Shown here one piece after another: positions 45,708-57,413 of a stretch of 64,000 bases of DNA; the first letter of the stretch is position 1, and each line of letters begins with the position of its first letter. The translations under genes and the position numbers were made by a program. The stretch is from NCBI GenBank assembly GCA_012269545.1, contig JAAXKB010000046.1:3401-67400 (forward strand). The letters run 5' to 3'. Below the pieces are notes generated by a model, which did not search any database, was not told where the DNA came from, and worked only from the letters and a program-made list of their open reading frames with translations. The DNA comes from Gammaproteobacteria bacterium. GTDB taxonomy: Bacteria > Pseudomonadota > Gammaproteobacteria > Pseudomonadales > Azotimanducaceae.

Positions 45708-47470
45708 ATGACGGAAATGCTGTCCGGAGGCGATATGCTTATCCGTGCATTGCAGGATGAGGGTGTGGAATACATCTTCGGGTATCCCGGAGGGTCTGCC
45801 CTGCACATCTATGATGCAATTTTCCGTCAGCAGAAAATTGAACACATTCTGGTGCGCCACGAACAGGCAGCTACGCATATGGCTGATGGCTATGCGCGGT
45901 CGACCGGTGATCCCGGAGTTGTGCTTGTAACGTCAGGCCCCGGGGCTACCAACGCCATTACCGGCATCGCCACCGCCTACATGGACAGTATTCCCATGGT
46001 GGTGATTTCTGGGCAGGTCCCCAGCGACCTGATAGGAACCGACGCCTTTCAGGAAACTGATATGGTTGGTATTTCCCGCCCTGTCGTAAAGCATAGCTTT
46101 ATGGTTCGTGACGCCTCCGAAATACCGGCAGTGGTGAAAAAGGCGTTCCACATTGCTACCACAGGCCGTCCCGGCCCGGTGGTCATTGATGTACCCAAGG
46201 ACACCACCGACCCAAGCGCCACTTACGCTTACGAGTATCCAAGCACGGTAGCCATGCGCTCATACAACCCGGCGTTTGAGGGTGACAGTCAGCAAGTGAA
46301 CCGGGCAATTGAGGCCTTGTTGGCAGCCAAGCGACCGGTTTTTTACGTGGGCGGCGGTGTTATTCAAGCCGACGCTGAGGATGCCTTGCGGGCTCTGGTC
46401 AGAGCCGCCAACGTGCCTGTCACGTCGACGTTGATGGGCTTGGGTGCATATCCGGGCAGCGATCCGCAGAGCTTGGGTATGTTGGGTATGCACGGTACCT
46501 ACGAAGCCAACATGGCGATGCACGAAACGGATCTTATTTTTGCACTGGGCGCGCGCTTTGATGACCGGGTTACCAACAACCCAGACAAATTCTCGCCGAA
46601 AGCCACCATTGTGCATCTGGATGTGGACTCCGCTTCGGTGGATAAAATCATATGTTCCGACATTGCCTTGGTGGGTGATGCAGGTTGGGCGCTGAATGCT
46701 CTTTGGGATGCCTATCAGGCGCGAGATGCAGAACGCGACGCTGGCGCAAAGGAAAAGCAGCAGCAGGATATGGCTCAGTGGTGGGAACAGATCAACCAGT
46801 GGCGCAGTGCGCATGGCCTGAATCACAATATGCAGCCAGCGGCGGGGCAGAGCATTTTGCCCCAGCTTGCGATACAAACCCTGTATCGGGTGACCAAGGG
46901 CGATGCCTTTGTTACGTCGGATGTGGGGCAGCATCAAATGTTCGCAGCCCAGTACTATCACTTTGATGAGCCCAGACGGTGGATCAACTCTGGTGGTCTA
47001 GGCACCATGGGCTTCGGCCTGCCGTCAGCCATGGGCGTGCAAATGGGCAACCCAGAATCCGTCGTCGCCTGCGTAACCGGCGAGGGCTCCTTCATGATGA
47101 ACATGCAAGAGCTATCGACCTGTCTGCAATATGGTCTGCCCATCAAAATTATTAATTTGAACAATCAGGCCTTGGGCATGGTTAAGCAGTGGCAGGACAT
47201 GCAGTACGGTGGCCGACATTCTCAGAGTACGTACAGCGACTCCTTGCCCGATTTCAAAACCTTAGTAGAAGCCTTTGGTCATGTTGGTATTCGCGTGAGC
47301 GATGCCATGGAGCTAGACGCTGCGATGGAAGCGGCGTTCTCGGAAGAGAACAAAAACCGGCTGGTGTTTGTCGATGTTTGGGTCGACCCGCATGAGCATG
47401 TTTATCCAATGGCGATAAAGGGCGGGGCGATGAACGACATGATTCTGAGCAAAACACAGGAGGCCTCGTC

Positions 47471-47474
<4 letters not shown>
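45708..47474 (+). CDS. ilvI: Acetolactate synthase, large (catalytic) subunit
   Basis: A 588-residue ThDP enzyme that condenses two pyruvates, or pyruvate and 2-oxobutyrate, as the first common step of Val, Leu and Ile synthesis. Markers are [31 protein letters not shown] (catalytic Glu region), [19 protein letters not shown] and the ThDP/Mg motif [28 protein letters not shown]. The FAD-binding middle domain with [11 protein letters not shown] is present. ATG follows AGAGGTTGAAAC. Its stop overlaps the GTG start of ilvH by 4 nt. Confidence 0.96.
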
Positions 47475-49043
<1,569 letters not shown>

Positions 49044-49074
49044 ATCAGCTGACCCCTCCCGCCCGGTTGGTGAT

Positions 49075-49096
49075 GGGTGAGCGCGAAAGCTCGCCC
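49075..49096 (+). repeat. GC-rich stem-loop after ilvC
   Basis: GGGTGAGC, loop GCGAAA and GCTCGCCC pair with one G-T wobble, 32 nt past the ilvC stop. No T-run follows, so it may stabilise the ilvIHC mRNA end or assist Rho-dependent termination. pssA starts 110 nt later. Confidence 0.4.
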
Positions 49097-49206
49097 AACA
49101 CTGAGACCCAACAAAAAAACACTTGTATCTTGGCCGCTTCTTGCGACAGTAGACACATCGCAGCTGGGTGATAAATAACCCGGCGCTGTCAATTACGAGG
49201 AAGCTC

Positions 49207-50049
49207 ATGGATAACGATGAGAAGCCAGCTTTGCAGATCGTCAGCGAGGACGCAGGCGATGACCCCGGTGCTAGCCACTACGCCAAGGGCGCCCAGCGTG
49301 GTTTGGGCAGACGCGGCGTCTACTTGCTGCCAAATTTGATCACCACGGGATCACTCTTTGCGGGTTTCTATGCCATCGTCACGTCGATGAACGGGCAACC
49401 GCTGGCAGCCTGTTTGGCAATCTTCATCGCCATGATGCTCGATGGTGCCGACGGGCGCATTGCGCGCATGACAGGAACCCAAAGTGCCTTCGGCGCACAA
49501 TACGACAGCTTGTCTGATTTGGTGGCCTTCGGTGTGGCCCCAGCCTTGGTCGCTTTCTCTTGGGGTTTGTCCGCATTGGGTCAGCTGGGTTGGGTAGCTG
49601 CCTTTGCCTACATGGCCTGTGCCGCGCTGCGACTGGCCCGATTCAACGTTGACGGCGAAGAGGGTTCCTTTACGGGCCTTGCCAGTCCTGCAGCGGCGGG
49701 TCTTATCGTGTTCAGTATCTGGGTGGCGCTGGAGCAAGGCATGACTCAGCCTCCGGTGTTTGTTGCGCTCGTGTTCGCAGCCCTGACTGTTGCTGCAGCG
49801 TTGTTGATGGTCAGCAATTACGAGTATTTTTCTCCGAAAAAAATCAACCTGCGAGAGCGGATTCCGTTTGTCACACTGGTGCTGATTTCGATGGGGTTTG
49901 CGGTCGCCATGATCGATCCGCCCATGGTGATGCTTGGCATGGCGCTGGTTTATGCAGCGTCAGGCCCGGGTAAAAGTCTTTGGCTAAAACTACAGGGCGC
50001 CAATAACCCCATTGCTAAGAAACCGGAGACTGAGGATGTTGATTCGTAA
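49207..50049 (+). CDS. pssA: CDP-diacylglycerol-serine O-phosphatidyltransferase
   Basis: A 280-residue integral membrane enzyme that makes phosphatidylserine from CDP-DAG and serine. The CDP-alcohol phosphatidyltransferase motif DGxDGxxAR-x8-GxxxDxxxD is met by [20 protein letters not shown] followed by QYDSLSD. About six to eight hydrophobic helices follow. It is the membrane type (type II), unlike the peripheral PssA of E. coli, and matches the Pseudomonas PssA placement after ilvC. ATG 49207 with GAGGAAG upstream is chosen. It overlaps msrP by 14 nt. Confidence 0.94.
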   Translation: MDNDEKPALQIVSEDAGDDPGASHYAKGAQRGLGRRGVYLLPNLITTGSLFAGFYAIVTSMNGQPLAACLAIFIAMMLDGADGRIARMTGTQSAFGAQYDSLSDLVAFGVAPALVAFSWGLSALGQLGWVAAFAYMACAALRLARFNVDGEEGSFTGLASPAAAGLIVFSIWVALEQGMTQPPVFVALVFAALTVAAALLMVSNYEYFSPKKINLRERIPFVTLVLISMGFAVAMIDPPMVMLGMALVYAASGPGKSLWLKLQGANNPIAKKPETEDVDS

Positions 50050-50956
50050 GCCCGCCGCGATCGCCAGTTCAGAGATCACACCAGAGCGCGTCTATCGCGG
50101 CCGCAGAGAATTCATGGCTGCTGGCGCCTTAGGCCTGTCAGGGCTGGCGCTGCCTCGCTCCGCGCAGGCGGGATTGCAGGATGATGATGAGATCACTCCA
50201 GAGAACATCGTTACCCAGTACAACAACTTTTACGAATTCGGCACAGACAAAAGCGATCCCGCCACCTACGCCCATGAGATGACCACCGATCCGTGGAGTG
50301 TCGTGGTATCGGGTGAAGCAAATAAAACCGGCACCTTTGCCTTCGAGGACATCATCAAGGGGCTGGACGTTGAGGAGCGAGTCTACCGTTTCCGTTGCGT
50401 TGAAGCGTGGTCCATGGTGGTGCCTTGGATGGGCATTCCGTTGAGGAAGATTCTTTCCCAGTTTGAACCGACCGGGAATGCGAAATTCGTCGAGTTTGAA
50501 ACACTCTACCGCCCCAGCGAAATGCGCGGGCAAAGAGGCTTTTTCTCAAGTATCGATTGGCCGTACGTTGAGGGCCTGCGTATGGATGAGGCCAATCACC
50601 CGCTGACGCTGATGGTCACCGGGCTCTACGGTAAGGATTTACCCAATCAAAATGGCGCACCGTGGCGACTGATGGTGCCGTGGAAGTATGGCTTTAAAAG
50701 CATCAAATCCATCGTCAGCATCCGCTTTACCGAACGCGAACCCTTAAATACCTGGAAGCAACTGCAGGCCAGTGAGTACGGATTCTATGCCAACGTCAAT
50801 CCAGCGGTGTCGCATCCGCGCTGGAGTCAGGCCTCGGAGCGACGTTTGCCCAGCTCTCTGTTCGACGCGAATCGACGGCCCACACTACCGTTCAACGGGT
50901 ATGCCGACGAGGTTGCGAGTCTTTACGCAGGCATGGATTTACGCAAGTACTACTAA
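50036..50956 (+). CDS. msrP: Protein-methionine-sulfoxide reductase catalytic subunit MsrP (YedY)
   Basis: A 306-residue periplasmic molybdenum enzyme that repairs oxidised methionines in envelope proteins. It carries a Tat signal with RRxFM ([15 protein letters not shown]) and the Mo-ligand Cys in [18 protein letters not shown]. Further markers are [16 protein letters not shown] and [22 protein letters not shown]. The start at 50036, with a strong GAGG site, overlaps pssA by 14 nt. It pairs with msrQ 12 nt downstream. The moaB gene in this window belongs to the cofactor pathway it needs. Confidence 0.95.
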   Translation: MLIRKPAAIASSEITPERVYRGRREFMAAGALGLSGLALPRSAQAGLQDDDEITPENIVTQYNNFYEFGTDKSDPATYAHEMTTDPWSVVVSGEANKTGTFAFEDIIKGLDVEERVYRFRCVEAWSMVVPWMGIPLRKILSQFEPTGNAKFVEFETLYRPSEMRGQRGFFSSIDWPYVEGLRMDEANHPLTLMVTGLYGKDLPNQNGAPWRLMVPWKYGFKSIKSIVSIRFTEREPLNTWKQLQASEYGFYANVNPAVSHPRWSQASERRLPSSLFDANRRPTLPFNGYADEVASLYAGMDLRKYY

Positions 50957-50968
50957 GGGTGCGTTGAG

Positions 50969-51604
50969 TTGGCTCGCTACCTCAAACCCGCCATCGTGTT
51001 CGCGCTGCTCATGCCTTGGTGCTGGCTGGCCTATCGGGTCTACCTTGAGACATTGCAGACAGGTGCCGGTCTTGGCGCTGACCCAGTCGAGGGCCTGATT
51101 CACTACCTAGGTGAGTGGTCTTTGATTGTGCTGCTCAGCGCATTTTCGGTGACGCCGCTCAGCCGCCAATTCAAATGGCCAATGCTGATCCGCAGTCGCC
51201 GTCTTATCGGCGTTGTCGCCTTTGTCTTTGTGGCAGTTCATACCTTGGTTTTTGCGATTTTCTATGCCGAACTTAAGTGGTCGATTTTTCTGCGGGAAGT
51301 CGTCGAGCGCCCCTACATTACCTTGGGCATGGCCAGCGTAGTCATTCTCATGCTGCTGACGCTCACCTCGACACGAGGCTGGCAGCGCCGACTCGGACGG
51401 CGCTGGAAGCAACTGCATCGCTGGGTCTATCTGGCGGTACCCTTGGCGCTTCTCCATCTGCTTTGGCTGCGCAAAGACGGCTATACAGACGTGTTCATCT
51501 ACAGCCTCTGGGCGGCGGTGATGGCGGCGGAGCGAATTCATCACTGGCGCGGCGGCCGGCGTGAAAAACAATCCCGTCTGGCCAAGGCTTCGGTTAGCAT
51601 ATAA
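50969..51604 (+). CDS. msrQ: MsrQ haem-binding membrane subunit (YedZ)
   Basis: A 211-residue membrane partner of MsrP that passes electrons from the quinone pool through haem b. Six helices are visible. The conserved ferric-reductase-like histidines lie in FVAVHTLVFAIFY, WKQLHRWVYLAVPLALLHLLWL and similar segments. The start is a TTG with AAGGG about 9 nt upstream, 12 nt after msrP; an alternative in-frame start is not evident. Gene order and length agree with YedYZ in other Proteobacteria. Confidence 0.92.
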   Translation: MARYLKPAIVFALLMPWCWLAYRVYLETLQTGAGLGADPVEGLIHYLGEWSLIVLLSAFSVTPLSRQFKWPMLIRSRRLIGVVAFVFVAVHTLVFAIFYAELKWSIFLREVVERPYITLGMASVVILMLLTLTSTRGWQRRLGRRWKQLHRWVYLAVPLALLHLLWLRKDGYTDVFIYSLWAAVMAAERIHHWRGGRREKQSRLAKASVSI

Positions 51605-51632
51605 CCCATCTTTTTCAGGCGTCAGCGACGAT

Positions 51633-52340
51633 ATGTCTCAAGCCAACCCATCCAGTGAATCATTCTTGAGCAAGCGCCAACGACGCATGCTGCAGGATAT
51701 GGGAATCGACGTGTTTACCACGCGGACGGCAAGTGCTGATGCATTGGCCGGGCCTGCACAGGACGCTCGGTCTGCAACTTCAAAAAATCCCGCTGCAGCC
51801 GCACGGGCAGCCCTAACCGCAGCAAAGGATGCAAAAAGAGAAGAGACGCCACCTGCCGCACAGGCGGTGAATGAACAGCAGCCGGCGATGCCACAGTCAG
51901 ATGCACCGCCCTCAGCGCCGCTCAGAATCGAACTGAGCTTTGTGGCAACGCCGGCACTCACGTACGTTGGTGAGACCGAGCTTTCTACCCTAGAGCTGCG
52001 CTTTGTGCAGGACGTTGCCAGTGCGGCACAGTGGGTGGCGACTCGCTCCGCGCTAAAAGGCACGGTGCGCAACAGCGAGTTTCGCTGGCCCATCGTGGAG
52101 GCGGCGGGTACACCAGAGCGCGCGATCACCGTGTTTTGCGAAAAGCATGGTCTGTTGTCCCGCAGTGCCGCGGTATTGGTCTCCGCAGGCGCTGCGCGTT
52201 TACTCAAACCCTGGCTGGCGGAGAGTACCGAGCACTGGCTGGAAGTGGATGTGTTAGCCCAAACCCTGACTCAAGGAGCCGCTAAGCGCGAACTGTGGCA
52301 GCGCGTGATGGCAAGTCTCCAGCCTGCTCGCCAGCCTTGA
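51633..52340 (+). CDS. HolD-like protein, candidate DNA polymerase III psi subunit
   Basis: A 235-residue protein without a confident family by residue pattern alone. The N-terminal block KRQRRMLQDMGIDVFTTR resembles the psi start of E. coli (LQQLGITQW type), which binds the clamp loader. The C-terminal block GAAKRELWQRVMASL resembles the end of E. coli HolD (ARAALWQQI). Between them is a long Ala/Pro-rich linker (about residues 30-110) and a middle domain of about 95 residues. It ends 12 nt before rimI, and holD-rimI is the conserved order, followed by prfC as in E. coli. The call is inference from termini plus synteny. ATG 51633 is chosen over 51561. Confidence 0.55.
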   Translation: MSQANPSSESFLSKRQRRMLQDMGIDVFTTRTASADALAGPAQDARSATSKNPAAAARAALTAAKDAKREETPPAAQAVNEQQPAMPQSDAPPSAPLRIELSFVATPALTYVGETELSTLELRFVQDVASAAQWVATRSALKGTVRNSEFRWPIVEAAGTPERAITVFCEKHGLLSRSAAVLVSAGAARLLKPWLAESTEHWLEVDVLAQTLTQGAAKRELWQRVMASLQPARQP

Positions 52341-52352
52341 TTTTGAGCCCTG

Positions 52353-52829
52353 ATGACCGCATCACATCCTGATAGCGTGCTCAGGCCAATGCTCCCGACA
52401 GATGTGTCCTTGGTGCTTGAAACAGAAGCATCGTGCTACCCGGATCCTTGGTCCGAGCAAACATTCCTGGACTGTTTGACCGCTCAGGCCAAGGGGTATC
52501 GGTGCTACGTCCTGCTGCTGGACGAGCGGGTAATCGGCCATGCGGTGCTCACCGTGATCCTCGACGAGGCCGAGCTGCTGAATTTTTGTCTGGCGCCCAA
52601 CCATCAGGGCAAGGGTCTGGCTGGCCGTTATTTGGATGTTGTTTTGATGACAATGGCTGAACAAGGCGCCAGCAAGCTGTTTCTCGAAGTTCGGCAAAGC
52701 AACACGCCAGCCCGGCAGCTTTACGCATCTGCGGGCATGCACGAGATCGGGCGGCGCAAGGACTACTACCCGCTGAGCGATGGCCGTGAGGACGCGATTG
52801 TGATGGGTCTTGAATTTTGCGCGGTTTGA
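52353..52829 (+). CDS. rimI: Ribosomal protein S18 alanine N-acetyltransferase RimI
   Basis: A 158-residue GNAT acetyltransferase. Markers are EASCYPDPWSEQTFLDCL, the acetyl-CoA loop APNHQGKGLAGRYL, the strand FLEVRQSNTPARQLYASAGM and a final IGRRKDYYPLSDGREDAIVM, a RimI signature. It acetylates the N-terminal Ala of S18. It starts 12 nt after the HolD-like gene and is followed by a 156-bp gap before prfC. Confidence 0.94.
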   Translation: MTASHPDSVLRPMLPTDVSLVLETEASCYPDPWSEQTFLDCLTAQAKGYRCYVLLLDERVIGHAVLTVILDEAELLNFCLAPNHQGKGLAGRYLDVVLMTMAEQGASKLFLEVRQSNTPARQLYASAGMHEIGRRKDYYPLSDGREDAIVMGLEFCAV

Positions 52830-52985
52830 AAATGTCCGTATGTTGTTGCCAAAAAAATTGCTGGAGAGCTAAGTCAGGTCATAACTCACAGTCATAGTTT
52901 GTTAAAATGGCCCGTCGTCTTTAATGCCAATTTGAGTTTCATCAGTCGTCTACTTATCGGTGTATACCTGCAGGATCCAATCCCT

Positions 52986-54569
52986 ATGAGTTCGGAATTT
53001 CTTCAGCAAATTCAGCAGCGCAGAACCTTTGCCATCATCTCGCACCCGGATGCCGGTAAAACCACCATGACAGAAAAGCTGCTGTTGTTTGGCAACGCTA
53101 TTCAGTTGGCCGGTACGGTGAAGTCGCGCAAGTCTGATCGGCACGCAACCTCAGATTGGATGACCATGGAGCAGGAGCGCGGTATCTCGGTAACCACGTC
53201 GGTAATGCAGTTCCCTTACGCCGGCCGAACCGTCAACTTGCTGGATACGCCCGGGCACGAAGATTTCTCCGAGGACACCTATCGCACCCTTACCGCGGTG
53301 GATTCCGCCCTGATGGTGATTGACGGCGCCAAGGGCGTTGAGCCACGTACCATTAAGCTAATGGAGGTATGTCGCCTGCGAGATACGCCGATCATCACCT
53401 TCATCAACAAACTCGATCGGGAAATTCGCGATCCGATCGAGGTGTTGGACGAGATCGAAGACATTTTGCAGATACAGTGTGCCCCGATGAATTGGCCCAT
53501 CGGCATGGGACAGCAGTTTAAGGGCATCTACGAGCTGGCGGCGGACCGGCTGGTATGCTTTGAGAAGAGTCAGGGCCATCACATTCACGCTTATCGAGTG
53601 ATTGAAGGGCTAGACAGCGACGAGGCGCGTGAACTGCTGGGCATGGATTACGAGGGCTTCGTCGACGAAATTGAACTGGTTCGCGGCGCCAGCCATGACT
53701 TTGATCAGGCGGACTTTGAAAGCGCCACGGTCAGTCCCGTGTATTTTGGTACAGCCTTGGGCAATTTCGGTGTGCAGCAAATGTTGGATGGGTTTGTTGA
53801 GCTGGCTCCCAAGCCTCAGCCGCGGGCAACGCACGATCGATTGATCGAACCGGAAGAGTCAGCTTTTTCTGGGTTTGTTTTCAAAATTCAGGCGAACATG
53901 GATCCAAGACACCGAGACCGAATTGCGTTCTTACGTGTGTGCTCGGGCACTTACCGTCAGGGTATGAAGGTACGCCATCAACGCTTGGGTAAGGACGTAC
54001 GCATTGCTGATGCGGTGACCTTTATGGCCGGTGACCGAGTGCAAACCGAAGAAGCCTATGCCGGTGACATTATCGGGCTACACAATCACGGCACCATTCA
54101 AATTGGCGATGCGTTCTCTGAAGGTGAGAACCACGAATTCATCGGCATTCCGAACTTTGCACCGGAATTGTTTCGCCGGGTTCGAGTGAAAGATCCCCTG
54201 CGCGGTAAGCAGCTGGAAAAGGGAGTTCAGCAGTTAGCCGAGGAGGGCGCTACCCAGATGTTTAAGCCGCTGACGAAAAACGAACTCATAGTTGGTGCGG
54301 TAGGCGTGCTGCAATTCGATGTGGTGGCCTTTCGTTTGCGCGACGAATATCGAGCAGAATGTATATGGGAAAACACCAGTACGTTTACGGCGCGTTGGAT
54401 TCGCTGCGATGACGACAAAATGCTGGCGGACTTCCGTAAAAAGAATGCAGAGAACTTGGCCATTGATGGCGGCGGCTACCTCACCTATCTCGCCAGCAGT
54501 CGAGTGAATTTGCAGGTAGTACAGGATCGGTGGCCAGATGTGGTGTTCAGTAAAACCCGTGAGCATTAG
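52986..54569 (+). CDS. prfC: Peptide chain release factor 3
   Basis: A 527-residue translational GTPase that removes RF1/RF2 from the ribosome. G1 is [16 protein letters not shown], with [14 protein letters not shown] (G2), [20 protein letters not shown] (G3) and FINKLDRE (G4). The translation-GTPase domain II and the RF3-specific domain III ([20 protein letters not shown]) are present. ATG 52986 is chosen over 52899. The 156-bp leader contains a -10-like TTAAAAT near 52904, but no clear -35. Confidence 0.96.
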   Translation: MSSEFLQQIQQRRTFAIISHPDAGKTTMTEKLLLFGNAIQLAGTVKSRKSDRHATSDWMTMEQERGISVTTSVMQFPYAGRTVNLLDTPGHEDFSEDTYRTLTAVDSALMVIDGAKGVEPRTIKLMEVCRLRDTPIITFINKLDREIRDPIEVLDEIEDILQIQCAPMNWPIGMGQQFKGIYELAADRLVCFEKSQGHHIHAYRVIEGLDSDEARELLGMDYEGFVDEIELVRGASHDFDQADFESATVSPVYFGTALGNFGVQQMLDGFVELAPKPQPRATHDRLIEPEESAFSGFVFKIQANMDPRHRDRIAFLRVCSGTYRQGMKVRHQRLGKDVRIADAVTFMAGDRVQTEEAYAGDIIGLHNHGTIQIGDAFSEGENHEFIGIPNFAPELFRRVRVKDPLRGKQLEKGVQQLAEEGATQMFKPLTKNELIVGAVGVLQFDVVAFRLRDEYRAECIWENTSTFTARWIRCDDDKMLADFRKKNAENLAIDGGGYLTYLASSRVNLQVVQDRWPDVVFSKTREH

Positions 54570-54614
54570 CCTGCAACGAAAATGCCTTTCTTTGCTGAGG
54601 CCAAAGGTTTAACC

Positions 54615-55424
54615 ATGCAAAACACACCGCCAGAACCGGTCCTAAATGAAGACCTCCTGTCTGGGTTCGCAAGGCTGACAGAAGACGGAGCCAGCGAACT
54701 GGATGCGGCGCTGTTGGTCGCTCAGGTGATTGACGATCATCTTGATACCCAGCAGACACGAACGCGGGTTGTCGAACTTGCGGAAACTGCCCGTGCTGAC
54801 GGCGTTGACGGTGTCGATGCTCTGCTGAGCTTTCTGGCTGGCCAAGGCTTTGGGCAGAGTGCCCTGACAGAGGCAGATCTCACGCACAGCAGTATCGACT
54901 GGTTGTTGCAGCAACATCAGGGCTTGCCGATTGTCGTAGCCGTGCTGCTGATTACGTTGGCTCGGGCGTTGGGTATGCAGGCGCATGGCGTGAATTATCC
55001 CGGGCATTTTTTGCTGCAGGTAGATGATGAGCTCATTGATCCCATCGGCTTGAGCGTGGTCCAGCGTGACGGTTTGCCGCACCCGGAGGGCGTGTTAGCA
55101 GACGAGTTGTTTTCACCTGCCAACGCCATGATGATCGGTTTTCGCATGTTGAATAACGTAAAGGCGTATAACCTGCGGCTGCAAAATTGGCGGGGTATGC
55201 TGGTGGTGTCAGATTATCAACTGGCCTTGGCGCATGCAGAGCCTAGCCTGTCAGGGATGGTGCATTTCGAGCGCGGCGAATACAGGCAGCAGGTGGGTGA
55301 GTCGGATGCGGCGCTGGAGGAATACACGCGCTGCGTTGATTTGTGCCAACGCGGTGCCCTAGTCGAGAAGGCCAAATCTCGGGTACAAAGTTTGCTGGCA
55401 GAGCACAAAGGGGAACTGCATTAG
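54615..55424 (+). CDS. SirB1-family protein (transglutaminase-like fold, TPR)
   Basis: A 269-residue protein of the SirB1/YchA family. The Transglut_core2-like region, about residues 90-190, includes GLPIVVAVLLITLARALGMQAHGVNYPGHFLLQV. A C-terminal TPR-like part follows. The family's function is unknown, and the usual catalytic Cys of transglutaminases is not evident. In E. coli the homologue lies by kdsA and prmC; here it follows prfC by 45 nt. The ATG 54615 with CCAAAGG upstream is preferred to 54582. Confidence 0.8.
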   Translation: MQNTPPEPVLNEDLLSGFARLTEDGASELDAALLVAQVIDDHLDTQQTRTRVVELAETARADGVDGVDALLSFLAGQGFGQSALTEADLTHSSIDWLLQQHQGLPIVVAVLLITLARALGMQAHGVNYPGHFLLQVDDELIDPIGLSVVQRDGLPHPEGVLADELFSPANAMMIGFRMLNNVKAYNLRLQNWRGMLVVSDYQLALAHAEPSLSGMVHFERGEYRQQVGESDAALEEYTRCVDLCQRGALVEKAKSRVQSLLAEHKGELH

Positions 55425-55439
55425 ACGTCAGTCGGCCCG

Positions 55440-57311
55440 CTAGGTCATGTCGCCAAACGGGTTATCGTCCGCTAACTGGATAGGGTGTTCAAAACCCGGA
55501 ACGCTGATCTCGCGGTCGGTAAGCGTCAGGTCTCCGCCTTCCAATACGCCTTCGCCGAAACGATAGATGGGGGCGATATCGCCGTCGTCGGCTTTGTCGT
55601 TATAGGCCTGTGCCGAGCTCTCTATCGCTTCCTGGCGCTGCTTAGCTGCTGCGAAGGCTTGTGCGCCATAGCGTTTTTCAAGCATCCGCTCGGTTTGGTC
55701 AGGAGACATGAAAAAGCCGGTAGCATTATTGCCGCCAAAGCCTTTGGAATTCACGAATGCGCCGCGCATGCTGGCAATATCTCGTTGCTCGTCCTGCAGC
55801 GGGAAGTGCAGGTTGTCGCGGGCGACATCGTCGGCAATGTGATCGATGGTTTTGATGCCGGGGATAATGCTGTCCTGCCATGCACCGAGGATCGCCGAAA
55901 GCTGATCTCCGCCCGCGGGCGCTAACGAATGCCCGACATAGGATTTGATCGCTGCGATGCTTAAACTTGGTATGCCAAACGCCTTTGCAGCCTCACTCAT
56001 GATCGCCGATTCGGTGACCCTATTTTGCGGTGTGCCGGTGCCGTGGGCGTGCATGTAGGTGCTGGTCCGCAAACCGTCTTCACCTAGAATGCCTTTAGCC
56101 GCGGCCATTGCTTTGGCGACGGTTATGTAGTTGCCGATGCCCGGACCGGGAATGGATTTCTTATAGCCATCGGCGTTCACGAAAACATCGCCCACGGAAC
56201 CCAGTACGCGGGCGCCACTTTCCATCGCCAGCGCATCGTCCATCAGCACGATCCACACGGACGATTCCGCTAAGGTGAAACCAGCGTTGCTCGAAAACGG
56301 TCGGCAGGCTCTGCGGTTATCCGGCTGCGCGCTGTTGTCTAGGGCCATGAGCGCTTCGTCCTCAGTCAGGGCGCCCATGGTCCGATACCCTTCGATAACG
56401 GCTGGATTCACCGGAGCTTCCGCATTGCCGACGATGACGATGCGCTTGCTGCCGCTGCGTATCTCGTCCATGCCGCGTTTGACGCTATACAAAAAAGTGG
56501 CGCAGGCGCCAATGATGCCGGCGGTTTCACCGACTGAGCCGAACACATAGGCATTGACGAAGTCGCCGGGCATTTCCGCGAGACCAAGGGCAAGATTTTT
56601 GGAGGTTGGGCGTTTGCCGGTTAGGGCATTTTGCATCAATCCGCCATAACCGTCCTGATCCAGCTGTCCCATGGCGGAACCTGAATACACGCCTATTTGA
56701 TCGGGGCGTACCAAGCTCTTCAGTTCATCGATGGTGAAGCCAGTGGAGCGCAGCGCGTCTGACGCGCCGTAAACGGTCATCTGCAGGCCCCGTGGATGAC
56801 TTCTGCTGGGGTACAGGGCTGCAGGATCAAAGCCTGTGGGCAACTGACCAGCACTCGTCACTCTGCTGGGCCGCAGATCCTGCACCAGAACGCTAAGGTC
56901 GGCATTGCATCGAACCAAAACCTGCTTGTCGTCTAGCTCTGAGACGTTCCAGCCGTCGGGCAGCGTCTGCGGGAGTTGGCGTTTCGCGACCAAGAAGGTT
57001 TGCTCACTGTCGCTGACGTTGCCAAGGGACATTGCGTTGTTCCAAGGCACCCGTGCAACGTCGAAATGTTCAATTTTGCGCACCAAGGTGCCATCCAAGA
57101 TTCGCTGTTTGGTCGCACTGTCGAGATCTTGGTGGCCAGGGGTTGCTAAACCCATGAGCTTGGCAAGGCTGCTGAGGGTAGCCTTGCGCTTAGATTCTGG
57201 AAGAGCGTCTATGACCATGCGCCGGTAGGCGTGATTAAACGAAACACGCCCAGCGGGACTGATGCCGCCGCTGCCAACAATGATGGGTAGTGGGGTTCGC
57301 TGTTGCTTCAC
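55440..57311 (-). CDS. fabY: FabY-type beta-ketoacyl synthase (fatty acid initiation)
   Basis: A 623-residue condensing enzyme much longer than FabB/F. The start PIIVGSGGISPAGRVSFNHAYRR resembles Pseudomonas FabY, which condenses acetyl-CoA with malonyl-ACP to start fatty acid synthesis. The thiolase-fold catalytic triad is visible: Cys270 in GACATFLYS, His423 in HAHGTGTPQNR and His461 in KSYVGHSLAPAGG. The N-terminal 170 residues and C-terminal 90 residues are extensions typical of this subfamily. A thiolase follows in the upstream direction and the giant carboxylase lies beyond moaB. Confidence 0.78.
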   Translation of the reverse strand: MKQQRTPLPIIVGSGGISPAGRVSFNHAYRRMVIDALPESKRKATLSSLAKLMGLATPGHQDLDSATKQRILDGTLVRKIEHFDVARVPWNNAMSLGNVSDSEQTFLVAKRQLPQTLPDGWNVSELDDKQVLVRCNADLSVLVQDLRPSRVTSAGQLPTGFDPAALYPSRSHPRGLQMTVYGASDALRSTGFTIDELKSLVRPDQIGVYSGSAMGQLDQDGYGGLMQNALTGKRPTSKNLALGLAEMPGDFVNAYVFGSVGETAGIIGACATFLYSVKRGMDEIRSGSKRIVIVGNAEAPVNPAVIEGYRTMGALTEDEALMALDNSAQPDNRRACRPFSSNAGFTLAESSVWIVLMDDALAMESGARVLGSVGDVFVNADGYKKSIPGPGIGNYITVAKAMAAAKGILGEDGLRTSTYMHAHGTGTPQNRVTESAIMSEAAKAFGIPSLSIAAIKSYVGHSLAPAGGDQLSAILGAWQDSIIPGIKTIDHIADDVARDNLHFPLQDEQRDIASMRGAFVNSKGFGGNNATGFFMSPDQTERMLEKRYGAQAFAAAKQRQEAIESSAQAYNDKADDGDIAPIYRFGEGVLEGGDLTLTDREISVPGFEHPIQLADDNPFGDMT

Positions 57312-57413
57312 GTCAGTTGGCTCACAAAACTATTCCTGTTCGATAGCGCGTTGGCATGCGTCGTTGCGGTCCCGGAGTAAGCCAAGTGGTACCTGTGTTC
57401 GGGTGGTCACGGA

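Noticed and set aside
46260-46961. 233-aa minus-strand ORF
   Set aside because: Lies wholly inside ilvI in antisense; ilvI is certain.
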